From NCBI GenBank assembly GCA_016801885.1, contig CM028887.1:25653115-25717114 (forward strand): DNA of 64,000 nucleotides, written 5' to 3'. Under the pieces are notes generated by a model. The model searched no databases, was not told the DNA's origin, and saw only the letters and a program-made list of their open reading frames with translations. The DNA comes from Toxotes chatareus (Eukaryota; Chordata; Actinopteri; Toxotidae). Shown here in pieces: positions 24,201 to 34,199 of this stretch (the first letter of the stretch is position 1; the number at the start of each line of letters is the position of its first letter). Both the position numbers and the translations under genes were made by a program.

Positions 24201-25888
24201 GGTTATTTTTTCCTCTATTTGTTATGGTTGAGAACCCTTGCTTGAGACAGAGGCCAGTACACAACTGATCGTTTTTCAACATAGTAAACAACTCCCCAAC
24301 AATAAAACAGGAGATGAGAGAGGGAACAACTTGCAATTAAAGTCAAGGTCCATTTAACTGGGGTGGCGTGTGGTGTAGCCCTCGTTGCTGAATCTTTCAA
24401 ATCATGACTTTGCACTCTTCACCTAGGCTCATTTCAGTGCCACTGCCTCTACTCGTCCTGAATGCACATTCAGTAATGGAGGTTATTTCATTCCACTCTG
24501 TCTATCCTCAGCCACCTCCCTCTCACATTCCCATAACGTTTCTCAGCTCAAACTCATACACTTTACAATGTTCAAACTCCCATAGCTTCCCCCGAAGGTT
24601 AATACAAGCTATCAAGCTATCATTTCCTTATTGCTTCCCCAAAGGCACAGAATAACTTTCTTTAGTAAATCATGCACATTAATGGGATATTTTCATTTCT
24701 TCACTCTGTTAAACAATTCTGATGTTGATAATTAACTTAACTCTCAAATGACTAGAATGCACATTAAGTTTTATGTGATTCTCTTTACAATAATTGAAAC
24801 AATCTGGATTTCAATTAATAGTGGCACTCCTCTTGTAAATGCATAGGTTAGGGTTAGTATTGGTCTCAGCGATTAGAGATCAGAGGTAGTGTAATAGAGT
24901 TAGGCCTGTCCAGTGGGAGCAACACATCAGCTTACAGTTTGTGAGACATCAGTCAGGTTTGTCACTCGGTCCGCCATACTGGTCCACACTGAAACATCTC
25001 AACAACTGTTGGATGGATTGTCATGTACTTTGGTACAGACATTGTCAGGCATTGATGGTCCCCTGATGAGGAATCCTGCTGGCTTTGGTTAACCCGACTG
25101 TTTTATTCTCGCCCAATATAATGATTTGATATCTTTGAATTTTGAGTGAAATATGTTAATACCTTTGGGATGGAATACTATTCAGTTTGTTACAGTCATT
25201 TAAGACATAGAGACAGAGACATACTGTGATTTTTCACCTAGCACCAACAGCAGGGTAAAGTTTCTTATTAACTGGTGAAATAGTTAAAATACAGTTTTGA
25301 TTGATCAGTTTTGATCCAGACATTCATGGTTCCTAGGATTTTGGTGATTTCACAAGACGAATTCCCCACAAGATGAACCGTAACAGTTTCATTTTTCTTA
25401 ACTGTCATCAGGTCAAAATTTCAGTTTGTCCGATTCTTTGGTTTATGAACAAATACTACATTCCCCATCATCCTCAGCTACACTGTAAGTTTAATTCAAA
25501 AGAATAAATCTTAAACTAAGATGACGATCATGGTAAACATTATACCTAAATATCAACATTTTAGCATTGTCATTTTGAGCATGTAAGTATCCTGATGTAC
25601 TACTGTAGATTTACTTTTTCTTTCTTTCTTTATTTTTAAAGTAAATTGAGCATGAGCACTTGATCATCCAGATGAAATTTTACCTAAATATCCTCTAGAG
25701 CTTCTCTTCTTCAAACAGTATTCCTCCAAATAAACTTGCAGCAGGTAACTCACAAATCTTCCTGCCTGCCATCTCAATCTGATTTTTGTATCCTGCAGTA
25801 AACTTTCAGAGCATCAAAAGGGAGCATTCCACATCAGCCAGCCAGCTTTTTAAACTAATGACTGATAGCAATGAGAACGAACGTGGTC
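21221..25888 (+). other. sorcs intron up to the assembly gap
   Basis: No transmembrane or tail exon of the receptor could be found. The segment has a pyrimidine-rich stretch just after the donor (21240-21340), a (GT)n run near 21590 and a teleost repeat at about 24960-25360. The remainder is unremarkable AT-rich DNA. Confidence 0.6.
24960..25360. repeat. Teleost interspersed repeat (CATCTCAACAACTGTTGGATGGATTG family)
   Basis: The blocks AACAACTGTTGGATGGATTG, TACAGACATTGTCAGGCATT, CCCTGATGAGGAATCC and CACCAACAGCAGGGTAAAG recur widely in fish genomes, from memory of such sequences. It is non-coding and probably a non-autonomous DNA element. Confidence 0.65.
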
Positions 25889-26388
25889 NNNNNNNNNNNN
25901 NNNNNNNNNNNNNNNNNNNNNNNNNNNNNNNNNNNNNNNNNNNNNNNNNNNNNNNNNNNNNNNNNNNNNNNNNNNNNNNNNNNNNNNNNNNNNNNNNNNN
26001 NNNNNNNNNNNNNNNNNNNNNNNNNNNNNNNNNNNNNNNNNNNNNNNNNNNNNNNNNNNNNNNNNNNNNNNNNNNNNNNNNNNNNNNNNNNNNNNNNNNN
26101 NNNNNNNNNNNNNNNNNNNNNNNNNNNNNNNNNNNNNNNNNNNNNNNNNNNNNNNNNNNNNNNNNNNNNNNNNNNNNNNNNNNNNNNNNNNNNNNNNNNN
26201 NNNNNNNNNNNNNNNNNNNNNNNNNNNNNNNNNNNNNNNNNNNNNNNNNNNNNNNNNNNNNNNNNNNNNNNNNNNNNNNNNNNNNNNNNNNNNNNNNNNN
26301 NNNNNNNNNNNNNNNNNNNNNNNNNNNNNNNNNNNNNNNNNNNNNNNNNNNNNNNNNNNNNNNNNNNNNNNNNNNNNNNNNNNNNNNN
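25889..26388. other. Assembly gap of 500 N
   Basis: Exactly 500 consecutive N, a conventional placeholder for a scaffold join of unknown size. Sequence to the left belongs to a + strand sorcs gene and to the right to a - strand znf638-like gene, so real linkage across it is not shown. Open frames spanning it are spurious. Confidence 1.
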
Positions 26389-26493
26389 AAGAACACAAAA
26401 GGAAGATATTTAATATAGAAGATTAGAGCAGAGGAGGAGACAAAGATGATGAGTGTCCTGTAAAGGATGTGGGTGAATGATGAGAGGCCTTAC

Positions 26494-26600
26494 CGGTGTG
26501 CTGAGGCCAATACGCTGTTTGACATGGATTATCTTCAGCTCACAGTCTTTAATCTTGGTGGGGATGAAGGAGTGGACTTTCACTATCTGTTGAGCAATCT
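26494..26600 (-). CDS. znf638: ZNF638-like exon: candidate end of an RRM
   Basis: On the minus strand an exon reads IAQQIVKVHSFIPTKIKDCE, then LKIIHVKQRIGLSTP, ending at a clean GTAAGG donor. The start is either after GAACACAG (26600) or GAACACAGAG (26598). With the 26600 start, it joins in phase to the exon ending at 29485. The alpha-helix followed by IKDCELKIIHV fits the last helix and strand of an RRM, comparable with the end of RRMs in ZNF638. It is probably not directly adjacent in the mRNA, since the first half of that RRM is not visible. Confidence 0.6.
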
Positions 26601-26749
26601 CTGTGTTCACACTGACACAAGCACCCAACATACAATAAGGATGTTTTTAACACGGTGCTGTAGGAAGATGAACTTTGTAACAGGTCAACAATCCAGAAAC
26701 TAGTATCTATGGACAGATTGAGTGTGTGGACTGTCCACAAAGCAGTCCC

Positions 26750-29095
26750 ACTCTCGCACGTCTCCAGGACATTATAAACAAACAGCAAAGAGCTCATCCC
26801 AAGGGAGTGTTTCTTGTTGCAGGGTGACTTCAATCAGGCATGCTTAAAAACTGTGTTTCCCAAATTTGCCACCAGAGGAAACAATACACTGGACCCTGTT
26901 TATTCCAACATAAAGCAAGCATACAGAGCAGTAGCCTCTCCACATCTGGGACTATCAGATCACACATCACTGCTGCTCTTCCCCTGCATACACCCCTGTT
27001 CGGAGGAAGACTGGGCCCACCGCCAAGTCCATTAAAACCTGGCACGCACCAACTGGAACATTTTTGAACGTCAGCCCTGGAGGACTATACAGAGACTGTA
27101 CTTTTTTCTATAAACAGCTGCCCAGTTAATGTGACAGTAAACAAGAACATCAAGGTTTATCCAAACCAAAAACCAGGGATGACCAAGGAAGTACGGGATC
27201 TGTTGAGGGCCCAAACACAGCCTTGAAATCTGGGGATAAAGTCCTGTATAACCAGACAAGAGCAGACCTGAAAAGAGGCATCAAGGCTGCAAAGGCAGAA
27301 TACAAGAGGAAAGTGGAGGACTATCTGGCAAAATAGCAACTCACGGCAAGTCTGGCAAGGAATACAACACCTCACCAACTACAAAGGAGCTACATCTGGG
27401 TCAGTCAGCACAGACCTCTCACTGGCAGAGGAACTGAACCATTTCTTTGCCCGCTTTGAAGTTGGAAAACCCCATACAGCCACTAAACACTGCCAGACCT
27501 ACACCCCCAGCCCTCACTCTCAAGGAACATCAAGTTTGCGTGGTTGTAGAGAAGATCAACCCGAGGAAAGCAGCCGGGCCGGATGGAGGACTCGGGAAGG
27601 TACTAAAGCCTGTGCCCACCAGCTGGCGGGGTCCTTACCCGGATTTTCAACCTCTCTCTGACACAGGCAACCATCCCTCCCTGCCTCAAGTCAGCTACCA
27701 TCGTTCCGGTTGGAAAAAAACTCAATACACAGCCTGAATGACTACAGACCAATTGCATTAACATCTGTGGTCATGAAATGCTTTGAAAGACTTGTGGCCC
27801 AGCACATTAAAAAAGGCTCCTCCCACTCTCCTTCGACCATCATCAGTTTGCATAACAGGTCAACAGAGGATGCCATCAGCATTGCCCTCCATACCGCCCT
27901 GTCCCACCTGGAGCAGCCGGGGAGCTATGTTAGGACACTCTTGTTGATTTTAGTTCAGCTTTTAACACAACAGTCCCACAGATACTGGTAAATAAAGTGC
28001 ATGCCCTGGATTTCCCTTCCTCCAGCTGTGCCTGGATTAAGGACTTTTAACAGACCGAGCGCAAAAAACAAGACTTGGCCCCCACTGTTCCTTCACACTC
28101 ACACTCAGCACTGGCTCCCCCATGGCTGCGTGCTTAGCCCTCTCCTGTATACCCTGTACACCCACCACTCACTCCTCAAACACCATCATCAAATTTGCTG
28201 CTGACACCACTGTTGTTGGAGGAGGTGAGTCACTTCAGAGAGGACATACAGAGACTGGCTAAATGGTGTGACAGAAATAACTTGTTGCTCAACACATGAA
28301 AAACCAAGGAGATGGTGAGAGACGTCCGAAGGAAGAGGACCGAACCACCCCCTCTCTTCATAAATGGTGCCCTGGTGGAGAGGGTCTGAACCTTCAAGTT
28401 CCTGGGGACCTACATCTCTGAGGACCTCTCCTGGTCAGCCAACACCCCAACCCTGGTAAAGAAGGCCCAGCAGCCTTTGCACTTCTTGAGACCGCCCGAA
28501 ACCTGCTGGTGTCCTTCGATCACATGACAATCCAGGCGGTGTTGGTATATGGCATTACTGTGTGGTACTCTGGATGCTCTGCTGGGGACAAGAGGACACT
28601 GCAGAGGGTCATCAGGACAGCAGAAAAAATCACGGGCTGTCCACTGCCATCTCTTGAGGACATCTCCAGCTCTCGCTATCTCTCCAGAGCTGAGAGAATC
28701 CTCAGAGACCCCTACCATCCGTCCCACCAGCTGTTCAGCCTGTTACCCTCAGGAAAACGTCTCTGGAGCATCAAGGCCAGGACAAAGCGCCTGAAGAACA
28801 CTTCTTTTCCCTTAGGCAATAAAAAGCATTAATTCAGCCCAAAAAATCACAATTCATTAACTGCCTTGAATTTATTCATGATTTATATTTGTTATGTTTT
28901 TAGATTATACAATTATCTGTTTTAGATTATAATTTAGTTACCTTTATTTTTACATTTTATTAAATAATTTATGTCTTCAAAGGTTGACTGGAGTGATGTA
29001 CTGAAACAAGCACTTAAACAGACAGCACTTTTAATTTCATGTTGTACTTCTTTTGTGCAATGACAATAAACGGATTCTATTCTATTCTATTTTAT
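26750..29095 (+). mobile_element. L2/CR1-type LINE, endonuclease to 3' tail, decayed
   Basis: Plus-strand frames give an endonuclease end (GDFNQACL, GLSDHTSLL), a linker (INPRKAAGPDG), RT blocks (LNDYRPIALTSVVMKCFERL, a CVLSPLLYTLYT block) and a post-RT region (GITVWYSGCSAGDKR, then LPSGKRLWSI). Its catalytic box reads FAAD where the family has FADD. The 3' end has TGACAATAAA followed by an (ATTCT)n tail near 29070-29090. Many frameshifts and stops are present, and the 5' end is truncated. It lies antisense to, and in an intron of, the znf638-like gene. Confidence 0.9.
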
Positions 29096-29484
29096 TACTA
29101 CATTTCCAAACATCAAATTCTGTTTCCAGACTGATGAGGGGAAAATGACCTGAAAGGTTTTAGTATCAGGCTGAAACACAAGAAAATGTGATGGAAGTGA
29201 AGGAAACTGTACCTCATCAGACGTCTTGTGTTCAGCCTCAGCTCCTGCAGTGGGGAGTAGGAGGGGAAGATGCTACACTCACTATGTTTTCATACACATC
29301 ACAACTACAAGCCAGCAAAAGCAAGACATCACAAACCAGACTACATGTGACTAAGCTACACTTTATTCCATGTGATCATGTACAGTTTAACTAGATATAC
29401 TGAGTATTTGTTGACAGTGATAGATGTGGATATATTAGCACTGACTGCCTGCAGACTAGCAGTGGCGGTTTTTTGTTGTCCTAC

Positions 29485-29531
29485 CTGAGTCTTCCCCGGC
29501 AGGACCCTTCTCCTGTCCTGAAGCAGGTTTG
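29485..29531 (-). CDS. znf638: ZNF638-like linker exon (KPASGQEKG)
   Basis: Minus-strand exon between CTTCACAG and GTAGGA. It completes a Ser codon carried over from the exon at 29640-29677, then reads KPASGQEKGPAGEDS and ends with one base of a Gly codon. Low-complexity charged linkers of this type separate the RRMs of ZNF638. The call rests mainly on splice phase and context. Confidence 0.55.
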
Positions 29532-29639
29532 CTGTGAAGTCAGAAATAATCATATCTGAGTGCAGGTTTGAAATGAGCAGGTTGAGTGAACAACATATGG
29601 GGTTAAAGGGGAAGAACGGTGATGATAACTGTGGCAGAC

Positions 29640-29677
29640 CTGTTGTTGGCATCAGGAGACTGCACTGCTTCAGGTTT
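29640..29677 (-). CDS. znf638: ZNF638-like linker exon (KPEAVQSPD)
   Basis: 38-nt minus-strand exon after a strong TTTGATTTCCTTTAG acceptor. It reads KPEAVQSPDANN and ends AG|GTCTGC in phase 2, which joins in frame to the exon at 29531. Confidence 0.55.
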
Positions 29678-29771
29678 CTAAAGGAAATCAAACAGAAATG
29701 AGACTTCAAACATCAAAAAATAACCAAAAAAAAAAAAAAAAAAAGGAATTGAAACTAATTTTGTGTATGAG

Positions 29772-29846
29772 ATGGATTCTGATGGAGAGATTTGTGGAGT
29801 TAGCCAGTGCCTGAGCGTCTTCAGCCTTCACCATGCATACAGATGC
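29772..29846 (-). CDS. znf638: ZNF638-like exon: second half of RRM
   Basis: After a CTTGCTGCAG acceptor the minus strand reads ASVCMVKAEDAQALANSTNL, then SIR. This is the beta3-alpha2-beta4 portion of an RRM (ASVCM as RNP1-like strand, EDAQAL helix). It joins in phase 0 to the exon ending at 32815, completing the RRM. The 3' boundary is unclear because no canonical GT donor follows. The frame runs into HLIHKI and a 20-nt poly-T (minus strand), so the end given is approximate. The intron between the two RRM halves contains a LINE. Confidence 0.75.
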
Positions 29847-30277
29847 CTGCAGCAAGGGAGGGAGACAAAGTGATGACGTGGGACAGACAGAAACCACGAT
29901 GACGTTGTGCAAAGTAGAAGCAGGAAACCTGCACAGGCTAAAATATCCACAGCCACTGTTTTGTTGACTGAAGAGTGACAGATGAACAGGCCAATGCTAT
30001 TCTTTCTTGTAAAACACACTTAGAGAAAATGTTAATTCTGCTCATTTTAATACAACAAAACAGAAAAAAGCATCCTCTGTTTTCAAGAAATGGACTGATT
30101 ACTGAAACATGTTCTTTCTTTTTGCCTGTAATATTCACAACATGAGCAAACTGCAACACTGACTACAGATCAGTGAGACGACTTTTTCTTCTTCTTTCTT
30201 TTTTTCCTTTCATCTGTTTGAAACTGCTCTGGAACATCAAATCTCAAAGTGAAATTTCTTGTAAAACACATGAACAT

Positions 30278-32800
30278 CAAATCAAATCAAATCAAATCAG
30301 GCTTTATTGTCACTTTGCCGTACATACAACTGCAGTGCAGACAAATGAGACAGCGCTTCCTGGGGTCAGGAGAGTGAAGGTCAACATAGAGAAATAAAAT
30401 AATAATAAAATAGTAATAATAAATACTAAATAAGTACTAAGAGAAGTAAAGAAATGAACACACTCAAATCCCCCCCGAACATATTGCAAGACGCCCATTG
30501 TGCAAAAATTGTGATGTCCATAGCAGCAACTGTCAATAAAGTGCCAGTGCTGTGCATAAGAGTGACCAGTGCCAGGTGAAACACCCATTTAAGCTGTCTT
30601 TGGTGGTGATTCAGCTGTTCAGTAGTCTAACAGCTTGTGGTAGGAAGCTGTTGGTGAGTATGGAGGTTCTGCCTTTTATGCTCCGGTATCTTTTGCCTGA
30701 AGGTAGCAGTTCAACAAATCTGTGGAGAGGGTGTGAGGAGTCCTTAACTCATGCCCAGAGCTCTGCTCCTGCAGCGGCTCTGGAAGAGATCTTGGACAGA
30801 GGGAAGAGAAACTCCAATAATCTTCTCTGCCCCCTGACTATTGTCTGTAAGGCTTTCCTGTCCGCCATACTGCAGCTGCAGTACCAAGTGGACATGCAGT
30901 ATGTCAGGACGTTCTCCACCACGCCTCTGTAAAAGTCCTGAGGATGCAGGTGGGGAGAGAGGCTTTTTTCAGCCTCCTCAGGAAGTGCAGTCTCTGCTGG
31001 GCCCGCTTTGTTATCACTGAGGTGTTCTTCTTCCAGCACAGGTCCTGTGAGATCTGCACTCCTAGGAATCTGATGTTCTCTACTCTCTCCACGGGGGTGC
31101 CCCTGATGCTGAGGGGAGCGTGCTCAGGCTGAGTCCGCCGGAAGGCGATGATCATTTCCTTGGTCTTATCCACGCTCAGCACCAGGTTATTCAGTCTGCA
31201 CCAGTCCACCAGGTGATCTACTTCCTCCCTGTACACTGATTCATCGTTTGCCCTGATGAGTCCCACCACTGTGGTGTCATCTGCAAACTTTGTGATCAGG
31301 TTCCCCTCATTTCTGGCTGCACAGTCGTGTGTCAGCAGTGTAAACAGTAGTGGACTGAGTACACACCCTTGGGGAGAACCAGTGCTCAGCGTTATGGATT
31401 TGGAGATGTTTTTCCCAACCCAAACAGACTGTGGTCTCTCGGTCAGGAAGTCCTGGATCCAGAGACATGTGGCGGTGATCAGGCTGAGTAGCAGGAGTTT
31501 CTCCACTAGTGTCTGTGGGATGATGGTGTTAAACGCTGAGCTGAAATCAATGTACAGGATTCTGGGCGTAGTGTTTTTGTGGTCCAAATGAGTGATGACT
31601 GAGTGCAGGGTGGTGGTTATTGAATCCTCTGTGGAACGGTTGGGACGGTATGCACACTGGAGGGGGTCGAATGATGCAGGGAGGCTGGCTGTGATGTGTG
31701 GTTTGACGAAGTCGCTCAAAGCACTTCATCACAATCGGTGTTAGTGAGACGAGGCGGTAGTGATTCAGGCAGGAGACGGCTGGTTTCTTTGCCACCGGTA
31801 CTATGGTGGATGTTTTAAAGCATGTAGGAACGGTGGCCTGACTGAGCGAGATGTTAAAGATGTCAGTCAGGACCTCAGCCAGCTCACCAGCGCAGTCTCT
31901 CAGCACACGCCCCGGGATGTTGTCTGGGCCCGCTGCTTTCTGTGGGTTGACTCTCTTCAGGATCCTCCACGTGTCTGCTACGCTGATGGTGTGAGCTGGC
32001 CCAACAAATGGTAGAGGGTCGGCCCTCCTTCCGGTTGTCGGGTTTGGTTTCTCGCGCCGCGCAAAAGAAGTTGTTGAGCCTGTCAGGAAGGGAGGCGTCG
32101 TGTCCTCGACCCTCTGCCTGGGCTTGTAGTCCGTCAGTGCCTGGACTCCCTGCCACATTCGTCTGGTGTTGCCTGTGTCACAGAGGTGCCGATGGATTTT
32201 CTCTGCGTCGTGGCGCTTTCGCAGCCTTGATCCCCCTGGAGAGTGCAGTCCTGGCAGAGCGGAGTCCAGGCTTGTCCCCGCGCTCGAAGCTTTTTGTCTC
32301 TGGCTGACAAAAGTGAGCGCACCTCAGTTGTCATCCACGGTTTCTGGTTGCCACGTGCCCTGAAGGTCTTGGCTAACGTGACATCCTCTATGCACTTTGC
32401 AATGTAGCAGGTTACCGCCTCTGCATATTCCCCGATGTTCACGCAGTCTCCCTGGGAGGCTGCGATCTTGAAGACCTCCCAGTCCGTGTTCCTGAAGCAG
32501 TCCTGAAGTGCAGAGACTGCACCCTCTGGCCAGATCCGCGTGTGTTTTATCTCTGACCTGCTGCACTTCAGGAACAGTTTGTATACCGGTACCAGCATGA
32601 CAGAAAGGTGATCAGAGCGACCAATGGGGGGTCGATCACGTTGGTGAATTCCCTCGGCAGATAGAATGGCCGGCATTTCACAATGAGGAACTCTGCCAAT
32701 TGAGAGCAGTGTTTTGTGGCTAACATGGCATTGATACACCAGTCTCTGTTGATGTAGATGCACAGGCCTCCGCCTCGGCATGTAGATACAACATGTAGAT
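30278..32800 (-). mobile_element. L2/CR1-type LINE with intact FADD box, 5'-truncated
   Basis: Minus-strand frames run from an endonuclease remnant (CIYINRDWC, RSDHLSVMLVP, PWMTTEVRSLL) through the linker (NPQKAAGPDNIPGR), RT blocks (YRPNRSTEDS, LYIDFSSAFNTI, TGSPQGCVLSPLLFTLLT) and the catalytic ITKFADDTTVVG box. It ends in the thumb/C-terminal region, with TGACAATAAAG and an (ATTTG)n-type tail (AAATC repeats, 30278-30300). A few frameshifts (near 31720, 31560 and 32150) separate the frames. It is inserted in the intron that splits the RRM exons of the znf638-like gene, in the same orientation. Confidence 0.92.
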
Positions 32801-32814
32801 ACTCTTAGACGTAC

Positions 32815-33030
32815 CTTCTGTCCTTGGCTCTTCTCTCTCTCTTCTTCTGAGCACGGCATGAGGATCACGTTGTTGATCTTGCCAAAGGACCCGACCAAGT
32901 CAGTGACTTCCTGCTCCGAGGCGTGGTTTGGAATGCCTGTCAGATAAAGCAGACCATCTGAAACAGACGAGCCCAGAGAGGCTGGAGCGGCTGTTTTCTT
33001 CTTCTTCTTGGCTGGAGGAGGCCTGGCACA
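32815..33030 (-). CDS. znf638: ZNF638-like exon: lysine-rich NLS plus first half of RRM
   Basis: This 216-nt minus-strand exon lies between TTGCTTTGTAG and GTACGTC and is fully open in phase 0. It reads CARPPPAKKKKKTAAP (probable nuclear localisation signal), then DGLLYLTGIP (RNP2 strand), SEQEVTDLVGSFGKINNVIL and MPCSEEE. The motif order strand-helix-FGKI-NVIL is the first half of an RRM and matches the GKVNDVLI-type RRM of ZNF638, a nuclear DNA/RNA-binding protein of the matrin-3 family. The second half is at 29772-29846. Confidence 0.85.
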
Positions 33031-33188
33031 CTACAAAGCAACAGCATTAGTCTTTGCTTAGTTTTAGGCTGAAAGAAGTGTGCAGACATAGTTAGCTGTG
33101 GCTGAGCTTGGTCCAAAACAGTGGAATTCTGTGACAAGCTTTACACAACTAAAGAGAAAAACAGCCACTGTGTCAGCCGCCTTGTTAC

Positions 33189-33340
33189 TTGCTGTCTCAG
33201 CCATCTTAGTTCCAGTCTTCATCCCGCTCTTGACACTTGTGATGTTGGACTGTCCACGCTTTGGAGCTGTGAGCCGCCTTTAGAGGAGGGGTGGATGTCG
33301 GCATGAGGTGGACGCTTCCACTTGATGCCAGAGGAACCCC
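33189..33340 (-). CDS. znf638: ZNF638-like exon, G/S/K-rich, with internal frameshift
   Basis: After GTCTACAG the minus strand reads GSSGIKWKRPPHADIHPSS, then KGGSQLQSVD, in phase with KESSG from the exon at 33585. A TGA stops that frame near 33207. Shifted by one base the strand continues VKSGMKTGTKMAETAS to a GTAACA donor. The second part resembles the SSGTKPSVKPTSATK-type linker of ZNF638. I infer one 1-nt indel inside the exon. Alternatively only the region after an internal acceptor (33277) is used. Confidence 0.5.
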
Positions 33341-33584
33341 CTGTAGACACAGCACGAAGCAAAGGGAGGAGGGAAAGCAAAGAAAGCTCCACATCACTCT
33401 TGTGTAAGGCTCCAAAACTAGAAGTGATGTCAGAAATCTCAGGTAAACAACAGGTAAAGTGGGATTTTAGCTGAGCACAGACAAACTCTCTTCCCCTGTT
33501 AGCAGATGACTTTAAAAGAGCTTTCCAGAGTCAGACTCTGAACATACATCAGTCTGTAAAGAACAAAGCTACACACTGACTAAC

Positions 33585-33914
33585 CTGATGATTCCTTGTC
33601 CTTCCTCTCTGGAGGAGGAGGAGGAGGTTGGGTGTGAGTGAGAGGGACTGTGTGAGCCAGAGCTGTAACAGAGTTGTACACTGTCCCACTTTGTAGACGC
33701 TGTGCCTGCTCTCTAGCCTGTGGTCTACCTGTGCAGTGGTGGAAGCGAGGGAGATGGTGAGGGAGCAGAGCTTCCCGTGTGGCCTGTGGGGATGGGGGCC
33801 CACCCTGTGTTTGTTGTGAGGAGGACTTGGGGTGGGAGAACCTGAGAGGCTCCGAGACACGGAATGGGATGGAGAGCTCCCCACAGAGCTCGGCTGCCAT
33901 ATGGTCTGCTCTGA
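33585..33914 (-). CDS. znf638: ZNF638-like exon, S/P/H-rich
   Basis: Minus-strand exon between TGTTATCCAG and GTTAGTC. Two or three frames are open. The first part in one frame is Ser/Pro-rich (SSPSHSVSRSLSGSPTPSPP), as in the RS-rich region after the first zinc finger of ZNF638. The end in another frame is PPPPPPERKDKESSG, which is in phase with the next exon. This suggests a frameshift within the exon, or uncertain boundaries. No catalytic role is expected; it would be a disordered linker. Confidence 0.45.
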
Positions 33915-33989
33915 CTGGATAACACATTGAGTGACAGACATAAGCAGTGAAATGACAGAGTAAAGTTGTGTCAAGTGGCAGCTTAAACA

Positions 33990-34112
33990 GCAGCATTTTT
34001 CTTGTGTGGCCTCATCTGAAATGTTTTGGAGCAGCCTACTGACAGGAGTGATTCCTCCCAGCTCATGCTCACAGCTAAAAACACATTATTGGAAACAGAA
34101 GAACAAGAGTCC
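33990..34112 (-). other. Intron between YPDW and S/P-rich znf638-like exons
   Basis: No extra exon was recognised between the GTCAGC donor at 34119 and the acceptor at 33915. TTTAGCTGTGAGCATGAGCT near 34060-34080 could be an unused acceptor. Confidence 0.4.
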
Positions 34113-34119
34113 AGCTGAC

Positions 34120-34149
34120 CTTGGCAGACTTGGTTTCCAGTCAGGGTAC
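34120..34149 (-). CDS. znf638: ZNF638-like micro-exon with YPDW motif
   Basis: 30-nt minus-strand exon between CTCTGAAG and GTCAGC, reading YPDWKPSLP with split codons at both ends. In human ZNF638 the first matrin-type zinc finger is followed by the sequence YPDWNPE, so this matches the position just C-terminal to that finger. The zinc-finger exon itself would be at higher coordinates, where a LINE now sits. Confidence 0.5.
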
Positions 34150-34199
34150 CTTCAGAGACACACAAACATCTGTTAGCATGTCATCAAACATCTGACTCC

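Noticed and set aside
25786..26418. Long open frames of 180-210 codons on both strands
   Set aside because: They are almost entirely N codons across the 500-base gap.
26494..26600. Possible missing sorcs tail exon right of the gap
   Set aside because: The coding strand is minus and the translation (IAQQIVKVHSF...) does not resemble a SorCS transmembrane or tail segment.
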